A stretch of DNA of 64,000 nt from NCBI RefSeq assembly GCF_003610775.1, contig NZ_RAQO01000008.1, positions 434,001 through 498,000 of the forward strand, in the 5' to 3' direction. Source of the DNA: Alginatibacterium sediminis (GTDB lineage: Bacteria; Pseudomonadota; Gammaproteobacteria; Enterobacterales; Celerinatantimonadaceae). Every line of letters begins with the position of its first letter. Position 1 is the first letter of the stretch. Below, piece by piece: positions 36,925 to 48,365 of the stretch. Below the pieces are notes generated by a model. It was not told the origin of the DNA. It saw only the letters and a list, made by a program, of their open reading frames with translations, and searched no databases. The translations under genes were made by a program, and so were the position numbers.

Positions 36925-38026
36925 TTTCTTCTCTCTTTAACAACGCAGTACAATGTTGGGCAACAGCCTGTGTTGCATGCGTTTGAGCCAAAGCTCGAGT
37001 TTTACGCGCCATATTCAGGCGATGCTCTGGCTGACTTAATAAACTAAAAATAGGACTTAAACTCTCGGGGCCAAAATCTGAGTCAGCAACTAAGTATGCT
37101 GCTTGCTCCGAGACAAGATACTGTGCGTTTTGGGTTTGGTGATCGTCGACCGCATATGGGTAAGGGACGAAAATAGCGCAGCGACCAGCGGCTGCAACTT
37201 CAGAAACTGTCAGTGCACCAGCGCGACATACAATCACATCAGCCCAAGCATATGCGGCTGCCATATCATCACAAAATTCCATCACTTCGATATGTTCTAG
37301 TTGATCGCTACTAAGTAATTGTTGATAGCTTTGTAAGCACATGTCTGCGTTTCCGCGACCTGATTGATGTTTAATTTCCAGTGTTAGTTCGCTCATTTGA
37401 TCAACGATAGCGGCGAAACCCGTATTAAAAACACGTGCGCCTAAACTTCCACCGACAACCAAAATGTTAATCGCAAGAGGATTTGCAGGTCTAGCGACGT
37501 ATTCTGGTACAGCTGTGATTTCACTTCGAACCGGATTACCTACGGTAAACGTACGTTCACTCTCAGGTAACGCTCCCGGAAACGCTTGGAGCTTGCACTG
37601 CGCTATCTTAGCTAACAATTTATTAGTTAAACCCGCAGCAGCATTTTGTTCATGTAAGACCAAAGGTATTCCAAGTAGTCTTGCCGCAACACCGCCGGGT
37701 CCACTGGCGAAGCCGCCCATACCTATGACGACGTCAGGGCGAAGTCGACGTATAATTCCTATGGCTTGCACCACTGCTCTGACAATCTTAAAAGGTGCAG
37801 CAAGTCGACGAACCAAACCATTACCGCGAACACCTTGGATATCTATAAAGTCGATATCGAAACCATGTTGCGGGACTAACTGGGCCTCCATCCGATCGCG
37901 CGTGCCAAGCCAAGTGACTTCCCAACCTTGAGCCAATAGTTCTTTGGCAACCGCAATACCTGGGAACACATGTCCACCTGTACCACCTGCCATAACCAAT
38001 AATCGTGGAGCTGAAGAGTTATGCAT
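36911..38026 (-). CDS. murG: Lipid II synthase MurG
   Basis: MurG transfers GlcNAc from UDP-GlcNAc to lipid I on the inner face of the membrane, giving lipid II. Glycosyltransferase motifs are [27 protein letters not shown] and a late [15 protein letters not shown], which binds the UDP-sugar. The ATG at 38026 is chosen: GGAG lies 9 bases upstream and it overlaps the ftsW stop by 8 bases. An in-frame start at 38140 would add 38 residues without support. Length is 371 residues (E. coli 355). Confidence 0.97.
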   Translation of the reverse strand: MHNSSAPRLLVMAGGTGGHVFPGIAVAKELLAQGWEVTWLGTRDRMEAQLVPQHGFDIDFIDIQGVRGNGLVRRLAAPFKIVRAVVQAIGIIRRLRPDVVIGMGGFASGPGGVAARLLGIPLVLHEQNAAAGLTNKLLAKIAQCKLQAFPGALPESERTFTVGNPVRSEITAVPEYVARPANPLAINILVVGGSLGARVFNTGFAAIVDQMSELTLEIKHQSGRGNADMCLQSYQQLLSSDQLEHIEVMEFCDDMAAAYAWADVIVCRAGALTVSEVAAAGRCAIFVPYPYAVDDHQTQNAQYLVSEQAAYLVADSDFGPESLSPIFSLLSQPEHRLNMARKTRALAQTHATQAVAQHCTALLKREENDKS

Positions 38027-39197
38027 GGACTTCACTCCCATAGGCTTGGCGGTGTTGGATGCGCCATTCGTGGTCAATTCGCAATAATATTGCAACCGCT
38101 GCTGACATCGCCAGTAAACTGGAACCACCATAACTGACAAGCGGTAAAGTTAAGCCTTTGGTCGGTAACATACCTGCCGCAGCACCCACATTAACCATGG
38201 TTTGAAAACTAAACCAAATTCCAATACCACATGCCAAGAAGCCTTCAAATGATTTATTATCCAACAACAAGTTGCGACCTATTTTCATCGCTCGAAATGC
38301 AAGTAGTAGCAGTAAAAGCAACACCACACAGACGCCTACAAAACCTAATTCTTCCGCCATCACCGCAACTACAAAATCGGTATGTGCTTCAGGTAAGTAA
38401 TCTAGTTTTTGAACCGAGTTACCCAGACCTTCTCCAAACCAGCCGCCACGACCAAAAGCCATCAAAGACTGCGTGAGTTGATAGCCACTACCAAAGGGGT
38501 CGTCCCAAGGTTGTAAGAACGAAGTTACACGCCGCATACGGTAAGGTGCGGCAACAATGAGCGCCACGATAGCCATTGCTGCAATAACAATAAGTCCAAA
38601 AAACTGAATAAGACGGGCACCTGCTAAAAATAGCATTCCCGTTGTGGTCACAAACATTACGATGACACTACCCATGTCTGGCTGGGCTAATAGCAACATC
38701 GCAAGGATGAGCATTACCACCATTGGCTTTAAAAAGCCTTTTAAGTTTTCACGTACTTGCTCATGGCGACGCACCAAGTAACCGGACAAATAAACAAATA
38801 ATGACAATTTAGCGAACTCTGCAGGCTGCAAGGTAATCGGCCCCAGCGCAATCCATCGTGAAGATCCATTTACATTTCGTCCAATGACAAGGACTAGTAC
38901 AAGTGCAATGATCGATAATAGTAGTAGCAATGCGTTGTGGCGCTGCCACCAATGCATTGGGATCTGCACTATACCAGCCATCGCAATCAAACAGACAATG
39001 AGGTAAACCCCGTGCCGCTTTGCAAAATAGAAAGGCTGATCAACCAATGCGATCCCTTCAGGAATTGAAGACGATGCAACCATTACTAAGCCGAAACTCA
39101 TTAACGCCAAAATCAACCACAATAGATTACGGTCATAGAGGCTTTGATCGGCCTTAGAATTACTAAACACGTTTGGCAATGACAATTGAATACTCAT
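38019..39197 (-). CDS. ftsW: Septal peptidoglycan polymerase FtsW
   Basis: FtsW is a SEDS-family glycosyltransferase that polymerises lipid II at the septum together with FtsI. The 392-residue protein has about ten membrane segments. The conserved block [11 protein letters not shown] appears as [15 protein letters not shown], and [10 protein letters not shown] and QPDMGSVIV are present. The ATG at 39197 overlaps the murD stop (ATGA). In the track of Mur genes it takes its normal place between murD and murG. Confidence 0.97.
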   Translation of the reverse strand: MSIQLSLPNVFSNSKADQSLYDRNLLWLILALMSFGLVMVASSSIPEGIALVDQPFYFAKRHGVYLIVCLIAMAGIVQIPMHWWQRHNALLLLLSIIALVLVLVIGRNVNGSSRWIALGPITLQPAEFAKLSLFVYLSGYLVRRHEQVRENLKGFLKPMVVMLILAMLLLAQPDMGSVIVMFVTTTGMLFLAGARLIQFFGLIVIAAMAIVALIVAAPYRMRRVTSFLQPWDDPFGSGYQLTQSLMAFGRGGWFGEGLGNSVQKLDYLPEAHTDFVVAVMAEELGFVGVCVVLLLLLLLAFRAMKIGRNLLLDNKSFEGFLACGIGIWFSFQTMVNVGAAAGMLPTKGLTLPLVSYGGSSLLAMSAAVAILLRIDHEWRIQHRQAYGSEVHA

Positions 39198-40513
39198 AAT
39201 TGTCCCACCAACTCTTGGAAATGTTCGCCACGGGCCATGTAGTTTTTGTACATGTCTAAACTGGCACAACATGGTGATAGTAAGACATAGTCGCCAGCCT
39301 GAGCCTTAGTTTTGCAATACGCGACAGCGTCAGCTAAGTGCTCAACTAGCTTTACTTCTGGGTGCAATTTTTCAAACAATGTTTTGTCTTTACCAAACGC
39401 AACAATGCCTGTGATTTTTTGTTGTACATTGCTCAGCGAACTAAGATCTGCGTTTTTACTATCGCCACCAGCAATCAACCATAAATGCTTTGCACTTGAG
39501 CTTAAGCCATCAATCGCGGCTAATGTGGCGCCTAAGTTAGTCGCTTTCGAGTCATTGATCCAAGCAACATCGTCTATTCGACGAAGCAATTGGCATCGGT
39601 GTTCAAGGCCTTGATAGTTTTTAGCTGCTTGTGCGCAACCTTCTAGGTTTAAGCCCGAGGCATTAGCCAGAGCAAACGCGGCAAGTACATTTGCGTAGTT
39701 ATGTTCTCCAACCATAGCCAAATCACAACTGTTCACTAATAGCTTGTCGTTTTGACACAGGTTATTGCTGTTAGCTTCATAATTAAAATCCGCTGAACTA
39801 TGGATACCAAAACTAGCTTTAGAGGCAGTAATCTTAGGATAAGTTAAGGCATCATCAGCATTGTAAATACAGTTTATTGCATGCTTATAAATCTTGTGTT
39901 TTGTCTCGCAGTAAGCGTCATAACTTGGATAGCGATCCATGTGGTCTTCGCTAAGATTAAGCACAGTGGCGGCAACGCAGTGTAAGCTTTCGGTACTTTC
40001 AAGTTGGAAACTTGAAAGCTCTAACACGTAAAGATCTATATTTGTGGCAAGTAGGTCTAATGCTGGTACGCCAATGTTGCCACCAACAGCGACATTTTTC
40101 CCACATGCTTTGGCCATCTCACCTAGCAAGCTGGTGACTGTGCTTTTACCATTCGAGCCGGTAATGGCAACGACAGGCGCGTTAGCTTCGAGGGCAAACA
40201 GTTCAATGTCACCTACAACTTTTGAACCAGCAGCGATTGCTGCCTGTACCATAGGATGAGCTCGAGGGAAGCCGGGGCTTAACACGATCAAGGAGAATTC
40301 TTTAAGCTTAGTCAGTGCTTGCTCACCTAAGTGCAGATTAAGATGAGAGAAGTCACTTGGGACAGTCACTTGTTCACGACTGTCAAAAAGTGTAGCTTGC
40401 AATCCTTTACTCAGTAAAAAACGCACGCAACTAGCACCCGTGAGTCCAAGACCCAAGACTGCCAGCGAATGCTGGTTTTTTGCTAATAAATTATTGAGCA
40501 ACACTTGCTTCAT
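39194..40513 (-). CDS. murD: UDP-N-acetylmuramoylalanine--D-glutamate ligase
   Basis: MurD adds D-glutamate to UDP-MurNAc-L-Ala. The 439-residue ligase has [18 protein letters not shown] near the N terminus, the ATP loop [16 protein letters not shown], and [12 protein letters not shown]. It follows mraY by 3 bases. Length agrees with E. coli MurD (438). Confidence 0.98.
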   Translation of the reverse strand: MKQVLLNNLLAKNQHSLAVLGLGLTGASCVRFLLSKGLQATLFDSREQVTVPSDFSHLNLHLGEQALTKLKEFSLIVLSPGFPRAHPMVQAAIAAGSKVVGDIELFALEANAPVVAITGSNGKSTVTSLLGEMAKACGKNVAVGGNIGVPALDLLATNIDLYVLELSSFQLESTESLHCVAATVLNLSEDHMDRYPSYDAYCETKHKIYKHAINCIYNADDALTYPKITASKASFGIHSSADFNYEANSNNLCQNDKLLVNSCDLAMVGEHNYANVLAAFALANASGLNLEGCAQAAKNYQGLEHRCQLLRRIDDVAWINDSKATNLGATLAAIDGLSSSAKHLWLIAGGDSKNADLSSLSNVQQKITGIVAFGKDKTLFEKLHPEVKLVEHLADAVAYCKTKAQAGDYVLLSPCCASLDMYKNYMARGEHFQELVGQL

Positions 40514-40516
40514 TAA

Positions 40517-41599
40517 TTAACGTACCTTCAAGGTAATCAAACCAATTAACACTAAGATCAATGAAATAATCCAAAACCTCACTATGACGCGCGGCTCTGG
40601 CCAACCTTTTAGCTCGTAGTGGTGATGAATAGGGGCCATTCTAAAAATGCGTTGTCCTCGAATTTTGTACGAGCCAACTTGCAAAATCACAGATACGGTT
40701 TCAATCACAAAAACACCGCCCATGATTACGAGCAAGAATTCTTGACGAACTAGAACCGCAACGGTACCTAGAGCGGCGCCAATAGCTAACGAACCCACAT
40801 CACCCATAAAGACTTGGGCTGGGTAGGTGTTAAACCATAGAAATGCGATTCCTGCCCCAACCAAGGCTAGGCAGACAACCACCAGTTCACTGGCGTCCTT
40901 GATATACGGAATGAACAAATAATCGGCGAAATTTACATTCGATGTTAAATAAGCAATCAAAGCAAACGCACTTGCGACCATAACACTTGGCATTATCGCT
41001 AAGCCATCGAGTCCATCGGTAAGATTTACTGCATTACTGCTACCGACAATGACCAAATACACTAAAGGAATAAACAACCAACCCAATTGCGGCATAAGCT
41101 CTTTAACAAATGGAATAACCAATTGGGTTTGCGCTGCTGTATCCGCACTTGAATACAAATAAACAGCAATCACAATTGCCACGACTGACTGCCAAAAATA
41201 CTTCCATCGTGCAATTAGTCCTGCGGGATCTTTACGTACGACTTTGCGATAGTCATCGATAAATCCAATACAGCCATAGCTTACAAATACAAACAACATC
41301 ACCCACACATAGGGGTTATCGAGTCTAGCCCAAAGTAAAGTGGATAAAACGACCGATGCCAAAATGAGCACGCCACCCATGGTAGGCGTCCCCGATTTGC
41401 TTAAATGAGATTCAGGACCATCTTGGCGCACAGTTTGGCCGATCTGTAATAGTTGCAAACGACGTATCATTCTTGGCCCCATGATCAGGCCAAATATCAA
41501 CGCTGTTAACAGCCCCATTACAGAGCGAAACGTTAAAAAGCTAAATAAACTAAATGCGGAGTAATAAGGCTGTAACAGCTCCGCTAACCAAACTAACAT
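40517..41599 (-). CDS. mraY: Phospho-N-acetylmuramoyl-pentapeptide transferase
   Basis: MraY moves phospho-MurNAc-pentapeptide to undecaprenyl phosphate, giving lipid I. It is a 360-residue, ten-segment membrane enzyme, the same length as in E. coli. Catalytic-site motifs are [25 protein letters not shown] and [24 protein letters not shown] is near the end. It overlaps murF by 7 bases. Confidence 0.98.
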   Translation of the reverse strand: MLVWLAELLQPYYSAFSLFSFLTFRSVMGLLTALIFGLIMGPRMIRRLQLLQIGQTVRQDGPESHLSKSGTPTMGGVLILASVVLSTLLWARLDNPYVWVMLFVFVSYGCIGFIDDYRKVVRKDPAGLIARWKYFWQSVVAIVIAVYLYSSADTAAQTQLVIPFVKELMPQLGWLFIPLVYLVIVGSSNAVNLTDGLDGLAIMPSVMVASAFALIAYLTSNVNFADYLFIPYIKDASELVVVCLALVGAGIAFLWFNTYPAQVFMGDVGSLAIGAALGTVAVLVRQEFLLVIMGGVFVIETVSVILQVGSYKIRGQRIFRMAPIHHHYELKGWPEPRVIVRFWIISLILVLIGLITLKVR

Positions 41600-42954
41600 T
41601 CGTTGTTCTCACTAAATTTATGAATTATTGCTTGTGCAACTTTTTCCATCGCTGCACTACGTGAACCTTTCACCAATATGGCGCTAGGTTCTTGACCTAA
41701 AGAGGCGATTAGATCTTGATTTAACTCGGCTTGATCGAGGTAACTGTGTTGCCCGGGCATTGCTAGCTGCCCAAAGTGTGGTCCACATGTCCAAAGCTCA
41801 ATCCCTGAAGCCAAGGCTTTGCTGGCAACCTGTTGATGTGCAGACTGACAAATATCACCAAGCTCACCCATATCTCCAGCCACTAGAATGCGGCGGCCCG
41901 ACATACTTTCCAAAATTGAGGTGGCAGCAAGAAACGATTGCGGATTAGCATTGTAGCTATCATCAATAACCGTTATACCGTCTGACAACTTACGAGTATT
42001 AAGACGCCCACGTACGCTTTGAGCAGCAGCCAAGCCTGTTACCACTGATGCCAAATTTGCGCCCATAGCAATCGCAATTGCACTGGCCGCCAAAGCATTA
42101 CTGACATTATGAGCTCCAGCTAACTGGAGGCGGATTCTAGCATGCCCTATCGGGGTATGCAGGGTAAATTCACTGCCCTCTAGACCTAGTAGTTTAAGCT
42201 CTGTTGTAAAGTAGTCGGCTTGCGCATCATTAATATCAAAATATTGCCTACGACAGTGCTGTGCAGCCTTGTCTAGCTGTTCTCGCCAACTATGATTTAG
42301 CGGCGCTATTGCTAGTCCATTGCGAGGCAGTGCCTGAAACAATTCCGACTTTGCAGCTGCCACACCAGCTTCGGATGCAAAACCTTCAATATGAGCCGCT
42401 GCAATGTTATTCACTAAGCCGACTTCCGGCGCAGCTAAACTAGCGGTGTAGGCAATTTCACCAGCATGATTTGCGCCAAGCTCAATTACAGCTCGCTGAT
42501 GCTGTGGTTGCAATCGCAACAAGGTTAATGGCACACCAATATCATTGTTGAAGTTGCCGCCGGTCGCTAAAACTCTGTACTGTTGCTGTAAAATACCGGC
42601 GCACAACTCTTTTACTGACGTTTTGCCATTGCTACCCGTCATAGAGCAACAAGGAATCGCAAGTTGTTGACGTAAGCCTTTGGCTAGTGCGCCTAATGCT
42701 AAACGCGTGTCTGCAACAACAATCTGTGGGATGTTGAGCGAGCTTTGTTGCTCAACCAATACCGCGCAGGCACCCTTCTCTACCGCTTGTAGTAGATAGT
42801 CATGACCATCGAATTTTTCACCGCGAAGCGCTACAAATAACGCACCTTTTTGAATATTTCGGGTGTCGGTTTCGATTTGAGAAACGGTAATATCTTGGCC
42901 AATGAGTTGACCTTGGCAAAATTCCTGCCATTGGCTTAGTTTTAGCGCGATCAT
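41593..42954 (-). CDS. murF: UDP-MurNAc-tripeptide--D-alanyl-D-alanine ligase
   Basis: MurF adds D-Ala-D-Ala to UDP-MurNAc-tripeptide, the last cytoplasmic step. The 453-residue ligase has [24 protein letters not shown] loop [12 protein letters not shown], and [11 protein letters not shown]. It overlaps murE by 4 bases and mraY by 7 bases. Confidence 0.97.
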   Translation of the reverse strand: MIALKLSQWQEFCQGQLIGQDITVSQIETDTRNIQKGALFVALRGEKFDGHDYLLQAVEKGACAVLVEQQSSLNIPQIVVADTRLALGALAKGLRQQLAIPCCSMTGSNGKTSVKELCAGILQQQYRVLATGGNFNNDIGVPLTLLRLQPQHQRAVIELGANHAGEIAYTASLAAPEVGLVNNIAAAHIEGFASEAGVAAAKSELFQALPRNGLAIAPLNHSWREQLDKAAQHCRRQYFDINDAQADYFTTELKLLGLEGSEFTLHTPIGHARIRLQLAGAHNVSNALAASAIAIAMGANLASVVTGLAAAQSVRGRLNTRKLSDGITVIDDSYNANPQSFLAATSILESMSGRRILVAGDMGELGDICQSAHQQVASKALASGIELWTCGPHFGQLAMPGQHSYLDQAELNQDLIASLGQEPSAILVKGSRSAAMEKVAQAIIHKFSENNEC

Positions 42955-44432
42955 TGGCTCACCTCAGCTAACAGTTGAGCCACGACGGCGCGTTCATCAT
43001 AATCAATGCTGCTTGCACCGACTATTTGATAGTTCTCGTGCCCTTTGCCAGCAATTAATATGACATCTTCGCTAGCCGTTTGAGATAACGCTAATCGAAG
43101 GGCTTCACGACGATCATGACAAACAAGAACAGTGTCTGCCTGCGTAAACCCACTAACGATATCTTTGATAATTTGTGCAGGGTTCTCAAAACGCGGGTTA
43201 TCATCGGTCACGATAACTTTGTCAGCTCCAAGCTCTGCGACTTTGGCCATCATAGGGCGCTTGCCTTGATCACGATCGCCACCGCAACCAAAAATACACC
43301 ACAGTTGACCAATACAGTGTGCTTTTGCACCCAGCAAGGCCTTTTCTAAGGCATCTGGTGTGTGCGCATAATCAACGACAACCGCGGCTTTCCTATTTGC
43401 ATGGAATAGTTCCATACGACCAGGAACTGACTGAATTTTTGCACAAGCTTGCTGCAATGCAATCGGGCCCAAGCCATAATTGAACAGGCAAACTAGTGCC
43501 GCTAGCAAATTGTCTGCATTAAAACGTCCTAAAAGCGCTGCATTTATCATAAGACTTTTAGCGCCTAGTTTTTCAGAGCACCATTGCGTCGATAAGCCCT
43601 TTTCGCTCAGCATGATTTCACTCAAGTACCAACTTGTGTTGCTATTTAGTGTTGAAAGGGATTGCGCCGAAGGATAGGTTTCTAGCATTTGTAAGCCAAA
43701 GGCGTCATCACTGTTTATTAGCCGATAAGACAGGGTTGGCCAGTCAAATAGCGCCTGTTTGGCACGACCGTATTCTGCCATGGTGCCGTGGTAATCAAGG
43801 TGGTCACGGCTCAGGTTGCTAAATACTGCACCGTTAAAAGGAACGGCTGCAACACGACCTTGTTGTAGACCATGTGATGACACTTCCATTGCCACCAGTT
43901 TAATTCCTTGCTTTGCATAGTCAGCAAGTTGTCGCTGAATAGTTATGGGGTCTGCGGTAGTATTAATGCTTGGTTGTAACTGGCCTGGAACGCCATTACC
44001 TAAAGTCCCCATGACTGCAGCGGGTACCCCACAATCTTGAGCCAAAGCTGCGATTAGATGGGTAATAGTGCTTTTACCGTTGGTTCCAGTCACACCAACG
44101 ATGTGTAAAGGATTGCCTTGAGAAAAATATGCCGCGTGACCCAGTTGAGATAAAAGCTGATCCAAACGCCAGAAACTTACGATGGGTACACCCAACTGGT
44201 ATTCAATTTCACCATGTTGCTGTTCGTGCTGACATTGTTGAATAACCGCTACAGCACCAGCATTGACTGCTGATTCGATAAACTTGCGACCATCTACCTG
44301 CATACCAGTAACCGCAACGAAAACATCACCTTTACCTACATTTCGGCTATCCAAATGTAAATCATTGACGCTTATTTCTTCACATACGATATTGAAGTTG
44401 AGCAGGATTTTGTCAAGGCTATGAGCGAGCAT
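42951..44432 (-). CDS. murE: UDP-MurNAc-L-Ala-D-Glu--meso-DAP ligase
   Basis: MurE adds meso-diaminopimelate to the stem peptide. The DAP-specificity motif DNPR is present in VTDDNPRFENP, so this organism makes DAP-type peptidoglycan. The ATP loop is GVTGTNGKST. The ATG at 44432 is chosen, with GGAG 7 bases upstream; a TTG two codons earlier also exists. The start lies within the last codons of ftsI. Length is 493 residues (E. coli 495). Confidence 0.98.
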   Translation of the reverse strand: MLAHSLDKILLNFNIVCEEISVNDLHLDSRNVGKGDVFVAVTGMQVDGRKFIESAVNAGAVAVIQQCQHEQQHGEIEYQLGVPIVSFWRLDQLLSQLGHAAYFSQGNPLHIVGVTGTNGKSTITHLIAALAQDCGVPAAVMGTLGNGVPGQLQPSINTTADPITIQRQLADYAKQGIKLVAMEVSSHGLQQGRVAAVPFNGAVFSNLSRDHLDYHGTMAEYGRAKQALFDWPTLSYRLINSDDAFGLQMLETYPSAQSLSTLNSNTSWYLSEIMLSEKGLSTQWCSEKLGAKSLMINAALLGRFNADNLLAALVCLFNYGLGPIALQQACAKIQSVPGRMELFHANRKAAVVVDYAHTPDALEKALLGAKAHCIGQLWCIFGCGGDRDQGKRPMMAKVAELGADKVIVTDDNPRFENPAQIIKDIVSGFTQADTVLVCHDRREALRLALSQTASEDVILIAGKGHENYQIVGASSIDYDERAVVAQLLAEVSQ

Positions 44433-46149
44433 CGGCAAGCTCCTCTAATTGAACCCACTGCTTAACATCAGCATCTGGAGCAACATTGAGAAAGTGCAAA
44501 CCCGCTTCCATGACTTTTGAAAATACCGGACCGGAGACAGACCCCCCGTAATACGTATCACCTTGAGGTTCATCAACCGTAACAACAATCGCCAAGCGAG
44601 GATTGGTTAGTGGTGCAACCCCTGCGAAAATAGCAACATAATCATCCCCATATCCACCTCGAATTGCTTTTCTTGATGTTCCGGTTTTACCTGCAATACG
44701 GTAGCCTTCAACCGCAGCTTTGCGTCCAGTTCCACCTTCTAGGGTCACCGACTCCATCATTTCAAGTAGGGCTTTAGTATTTTGACTATTAAAGACCTGT
44801 TTGCCTTTTTCTGCTTTGTCGACTTTCAAAATGGAAATGGGCTTAGCAAAGCCAGCAGAACCAACCGTTGCATAGGCATGCGCAATTTGCAGTGGTGTGG
44901 CCATCACACCGTAGCCAAACGATAAGGTGGCTAACTCGAAGTCTGACCAACGACTACGTTGCGGTACTTGTCCTGCAGATTCACCCACTAAACCAAGGCC
45001 TGCATCATTACCAAAACCAAGCCGATAAAAAGTATCAATCATAGAATTAACACCCACTTTTAGTGCTAATTGCGAGGTGGCTACATTGCTAGATTTTTGA
45101 ATCACGGTAGTTAAATCAATAGTTCCGTAGTTACGCGAATCACGAACGCGGCGGCCACCGATATTCATATACCCCGGAGAAGTATTCAGCATGGTTTCGT
45201 CGTCAACTACACCTTTTTCTAAGGCCGTTAGAACTGTAAACGGCTTGAATACTGAGCCGGGCTCAAATGCGTCAGTAATAGCGCGATTTCGAAACAAAAA
45301 GCCTTTAAATTGTTTTCTGTCGTTTGGATTAAACGAAGGGCTATTCGCCATCGCTAGAACTTCTCCAGTTTGAATATCAATCACAACAACAGAGCCAGCA
45401 GTCGCTTGGTTATCGGCCACTGCTTTTTTAAGCTCTTTATACGCAATCGCTTGTAAGCGCTGATCAATACTTAATACAATATCGTTGGAATCTTTACTTT
45501 TGCTCAGTACATCGAGATCTTCGATAACTCGTCCAGCTCGGTCTTTGCGAACTTGTCGTTTGCCTGCCTCTGCGCTTAACCAATGATTATAACTTTGCTC
45601 CACCCCTTCTTGACCGGCACCATCAATATTAGTGAAACCAACAAGGTGAGCACTTACTTCGCCAGTAGGGTAAAAACGACGCGACTCGGCCTTTAAATAC
45701 ACCCCGGGAATCTTCAATTTTTCAATGTAGCCTGCAATCGCGGGGCTAACTTGGCGTTTCAAATACACAAAGCGACGTTTTGGGTCTTTCACTTTGTTGA
45801 GTAGTTTTTCACTGTCAGTTTCCAAAACGTCAGCTAAGGCATGCCAAGCTTCTAGCTTGTCCAAGCCGTTTTGCTCGTGAACCCGTTTCGGATCGGCATA
45901 AATAGCTCTTACCGGTACACTAACCGCCAATTCTCGCCCATTTCGGTCAGTAATCACGCCACGCTCAACAAAGTTGGACATAGTACGAACCGAACGCAGG
46001 TCGCCTTCGTGTACAAGGCGCTCTGGTGCCCAAACCTGAATGTAAGCAGTGCGCACAACTAAGGCCATAAACACCGAAAAAACCACAACTGCAACGAGCG
46101 TAAAACGCCAGCTGATCAGTAGTTGTGGTTTTTTACTTCGTTTGTTCAT
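44419..46149 (-). CDS. ftsI: Septal transpeptidase FtsI (PBP3)
   Basis: FtsI cross-links septal peptidoglycan and is the partner of FtsW. After an N-terminal membrane anchor (about residues 13-35) comes the pedestal domain and the transpeptidase domain with SxxK in EPGSVFKPFT, SxN in KSSNVATS and KTG in AGKTGTSRKA. Length is 576 residues (E. coli 588). The ATG overlaps the ftsL stop. Confidence 0.98.
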   Translation of the reverse strand: MNKRSKKPQLLISWRFTLVAVVVFSVFMALVVRTAYIQVWAPERLVHEGDLRSVRTMSNFVERGVITDRNGRELAVSVPVRAIYADPKRVHEQNGLDKLEAWHALADVLETDSEKLLNKVKDPKRRFVYLKRQVSPAIAGYIEKLKIPGVYLKAESRRFYPTGEVSAHLVGFTNIDGAGQEGVEQSYNHWLSAEAGKRQVRKDRAGRVIEDLDVLSKSKDSNDIVLSIDQRLQAIAYKELKKAVADNQATAGSVVVIDIQTGEVLAMANSPSFNPNDRKQFKGFLFRNRAITDAFEPGSVFKPFTVLTALEKGVVDDETMLNTSPGYMNIGGRRVRDSRNYGTIDLTTVIQKSSNVATSQLALKVGVNSMIDTFYRLGFGNDAGLGLVGESAGQVPQRSRWSDFELATLSFGYGVMATPLQIAHAYATVGSAGFAKPISILKVDKAEKGKQVFNSQNTKALLEMMESVTLEGGTGRKAAVEGYRIAGKTGTSRKAIRGGYGDDYVAIFAGVAPLTNPRLAIVVTVDEPQGDTYYGGSVSGPVFSKVMEAGLHFLNVAPDADVKQWVQLEELADARS

Positions 46150-46466
46150 GGCTTCCTTACCATCACTTCGTCCGATAAGTTCGGACGTTTCATATTCAGT
46201 TCAGCAACTGCTAGTCGTTCAACTCGACTGTGTTCAGCTAAGGCGTTTTGTTCAATTAACAAATGACGCCACTCAACATTTAGCTCATCACGTAGCATTT
46301 GTAGATCTTCGCGTTGCGATATAAGCATGCGCGTATTATGGGTGGTTAATACCACAGCAAATGCACTAGCCAATATCATCAACAACAAAGACACTGCTAT
46401 TCGTTGGCGCCATAAGTCGCTCACTATCACCTTGAGTAACTGTGGTTGGCGCCCCGAGGTCTCCAT
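46146..46466 (-). CDS. ftsL: Cell division protein FtsL
   Basis: FtsL is a small bitopic divisome protein with a coiled coil that forms the FtsQLB complex. The 106-residue protein has one membrane segment (about 23-43) followed by a heptad-rich region (ISQREDLQMLRDELNVEW). Sequence is poorly conserved, as usual for FtsL, and position between rsmH and ftsI is the main evidence. It starts directly after the rsmH stop codon. Confidence 0.92.
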   Translation of the reverse strand: METSGRQPQLLKVIVSDLWRQRIAVSLLLMILASAFAVVLTTHNTRMLISQREDLQMLRDELNVEWRHLLIEQNALAEHSRVERLAVAELNMKRPNLSDEVMVRKP

Positions 46467-47402
46467 CTATAGTTTCTCAGCTATCCGCAGTACTGAGCTA
46501 CGTGCCCGTGGATTTACTTCGAGTTCAGCAGCACTTGGCTTGATTGCTTTACTCATGCGTTTTAGCGTTTTCCCTTCACCTAACATCTCGGCTGATACTG
46601 GCAGGTTTTTAGGATACTGTTTGCCCATTTCTTGCGCGCGTATGAAACGTTTAACCATACGGTCTTCAAGAGAATGAAAACTAATCACTGCCAAACGGCC
46701 ATCTTTTGCCAATACATCAATACTGCCTTCAAGTGCCAAGCGTATTTCATCCAGTTCACTATTAATAAAAATACGTATTGCTTGGAAAGAGCGAGTTGCT
46801 GGATGTTTAAACTTGTCTTTAACTGGACATGCCAAGTCGATGACCTTGGCCAGCTCTAAAGTCGAAGTAAAGGGCTGCTCTTCACGGTGTTCAACAATCC
46901 CACGCGCAATCCGTTTACCAAATTTTTCTTCACCAAAGGTCTTTATTACCCATGAAATGTCTGCTTCATCGGCATTATTTAACCATTGCGCCGCTGTTTG
47001 CCCACGGCTGATGTCCATACGCATGTCTAAGGGCCCATCGCGCATAAAGCTAAATCCACGACTTGCGTCATCTAGTTGCGGCGATGACACTCCGAGATCA
47101 AGCAATACACCATCAACTTTTCCAATGAGGCCGAGCTCATCAATAACAGCTCTTAATTCTGAAAATGGCTGGTGCACAATTTGAAACCGTGGGTCGTCAC
47201 TAAACCGTTGTGCAGCTTCTATCGCTCTAGGATCTCGGTCAATCGCAATCAATCGCCCTTGTGGACCAAGGTGATTAAGTATTTCTTGGCTGTGACCACC
47301 ACGACCAAAAGTACCATCAACGTAGATCCCATCAGGTTTGATGGCTAAGCCTTCGATACATTCGTCGAGTAAAACCGATCGATGTTTAAATTCAGCTGTC
47401 AT
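46467..47402 (-). CDS. rsmH: 16S rRNA (cytosine1402-N4)-methyltransferase
   Basis: RsmH methylates N4 of C1402 in the decoding centre of 16S rRNA. RsmI, encoded at 49.2-50.1 kb, methylates the 2'-O of the same nucleotide. The SAM motif is [13 protein letters not shown], with [13 protein letters not shown] and [14 protein letters not shown]. Length is 311 residues (E. coli 313). It follows mraZ by 1 base. Confidence 0.98.
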   Translation of the reverse strand: MTAEFKHRSVLLDECIEGLAIKPDGIYVDGTFGRGGHSQEILNHLGPQGRLIAIDRDPRAIEAAQRFSDDPRFQIVHQPFSELRAVIDELGLIGKVDGVLLDLGVSSPQLDDASRGFSFMRDGPLDMRMDISRGQTAAQWLNNADEADISWVIKTFGEEKFGKRIARGIVEHREEQPFTSTLELAKVIDLACPVKDKFKHPATRSFQAIRIFINSELDEIRLALEGSIDVLAKDGRLAVISFHSLEDRMVKRFIRAQEMGKQYPKNLPVSAEMLGEGKTLKRMSKAIKPSAAELEVNPRARSSVLRIAEKL

Positions 47403-47403
47403 G

Positions 47404-47859
47404 TTATAAGGAAAACCCTTTTAGACTATCGGTGGACCATTGTTCTTCGTCATCAATGGCGATATCAGCTTGAATTTGTGCTTGCCAGTTTTCTTCAGAC
47501 CACAATTCAAATTTGTTCAATTGCCCAACTAGCATCAGGTGTTTTTCTAATCCCGCATGATTTCGCAAAGTAGGTGGAACTAACAAACGTCCGTTTTTAT
47601 CCAACTCACAATCAACTGCATGACCCAAAAGCAAACGCTGCAAGCGACGTTCGCTTGCATTAACACTAGATAGCCTGCGTAACTTACGTTCTATTTCTTC
47701 CCATTCGTGCATTGGGTAAAGTAGTAAACAGGAATGCGATATATCAATGGTAAACACCATGCGTGAGTCGCAATTTTCGCTCAACCAGTCGCGATAGCGA
47801 GTAGGCATGGTTAGCCTTCCCTTCGCATCTAGGTTGATTGAACTTGCGCCACGAATCAT
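47404..47859 (-). CDS. mraZ: Transcriptional regulator MraZ
   Basis: MraZ represses the dcw operon by binding repeats next to its promoter. The 151-residue protein has two AbrB-like domains, each with the DxxxR signature ([14 protein letters not shown] and [14 protein letters not shown]). It is the first gene of the cluster, and three matching binding boxes lie just upstream (47907-47932). Confidence 0.97.
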   Translation of the reverse strand: MIRGASSINLDAKGRLTMPTRYRDWLSENCDSRMVFTIDISHSCLLLYPMHEWEEIERKLRRLSSVNASERRLQRLLLGHAVDCELDKNGRLLVPPTLRNHAGLEKHLMLVGQLNKFELWSEENWQAQIQADIAIDDEEQWSTDSLKGFSL

Positions 47860-47906
47860 TTAGTTACTCTCATTTGAGCTCATTTTCGAGCTATCGCATC
47901 TTATAG

Positions 47907-47932
47907 ATCCACAAAGATCCACTTTTTCCCAC
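47907..47932 (-). promoter_or_regulatory. MraZ operator: three 10-bp-spaced boxes
   Basis: On the minus strand GTGGGA (47932-47927), GTGGAT (47922-47917) and GTGGAT (47912-47907) recur every 10 bases with 4-base spacers. This is the arrangement known for MraZ binding in E. coli. The boxes lie just downstream of the predicted -10 element, so bound MraZ would block initiation. Confidence 0.85.
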
Positions 47933-47941
47933 AGTTTTATA

Positions 47942-47970
47942 ATTCTAAGGACGAGTCGACACCTTTGCAA
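47942..47970 (-). promoter_or_regulatory. Predicted promoter of the mraZ/dcw operon
   Basis: On the minus strand -35 TTGCAA (47970-47965) and -10 TAGAAT (47947-47942) are 17 bases apart. Transcription would begin near 47935, at the edge of the first MraZ box. Confidence 0.6.
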
Positions 47971-48138
47971 GCTAGCAAGGGTAACAATTCGTGATGGATT
48001 GCAAATGATTTGACTAAGAAACTGAATTTGCTGAGGAAATGTACAAAAAATAATCTATTAAACGCAAGCTAGCTCACACTTCATGACTTTCGGTGCTGAC
48101 TTGCTAGAATAAGGTCTCAATTTTGATTAGGAAACATC

Positions 48139-48354
48139 ATGGCATTTAAAGAATACAAAGTTCTACAAGTAGCTGAAGGTGCACTCGGTACCCTCTTTCT
48201 TGGTGCATCGGGTATGCCCATCAAAAAACTTGAGGTAACTTTAAACGAAGAAGCTGCAGATGGGTGGCAATTGGTGTTCCAAGTTATTGAAAGTCGTCGC
48301 TTCTGGTTATTCTGGACTCGCGAGTCTGTACTGATTACTCTCGGACGAGATTAA
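48139..48354 (+). CDS. DUF4177 domain protein
   Basis: A 71-residue cytoplasmic protein made almost entirely of a DUF4177 domain: it starts with YKVLQVAEGALG, has a Lys-Leu-Glu turn (KKLEVTLNEEAADGWQLVFQVI) and ends in a hydrophobic strand. The function of the family is not known to me. TAGGAA lies upstream of the ATG. A TM2-type membrane protein gene follows after 11 bases, so the two are probably cotranscribed. The pair diverges from mraZ; the 279-base gap holds the MraZ promoter and boxes. Confidence 0.75.
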   Translation: MAFKEYKVLQVAEGALGTLFLGASGMPIKKLEVTLNEEAADGWQLVFQVIESRRFWLFWTRESVLITLGRD

Positions 48355-48365
48355 GTGGGAAAACG

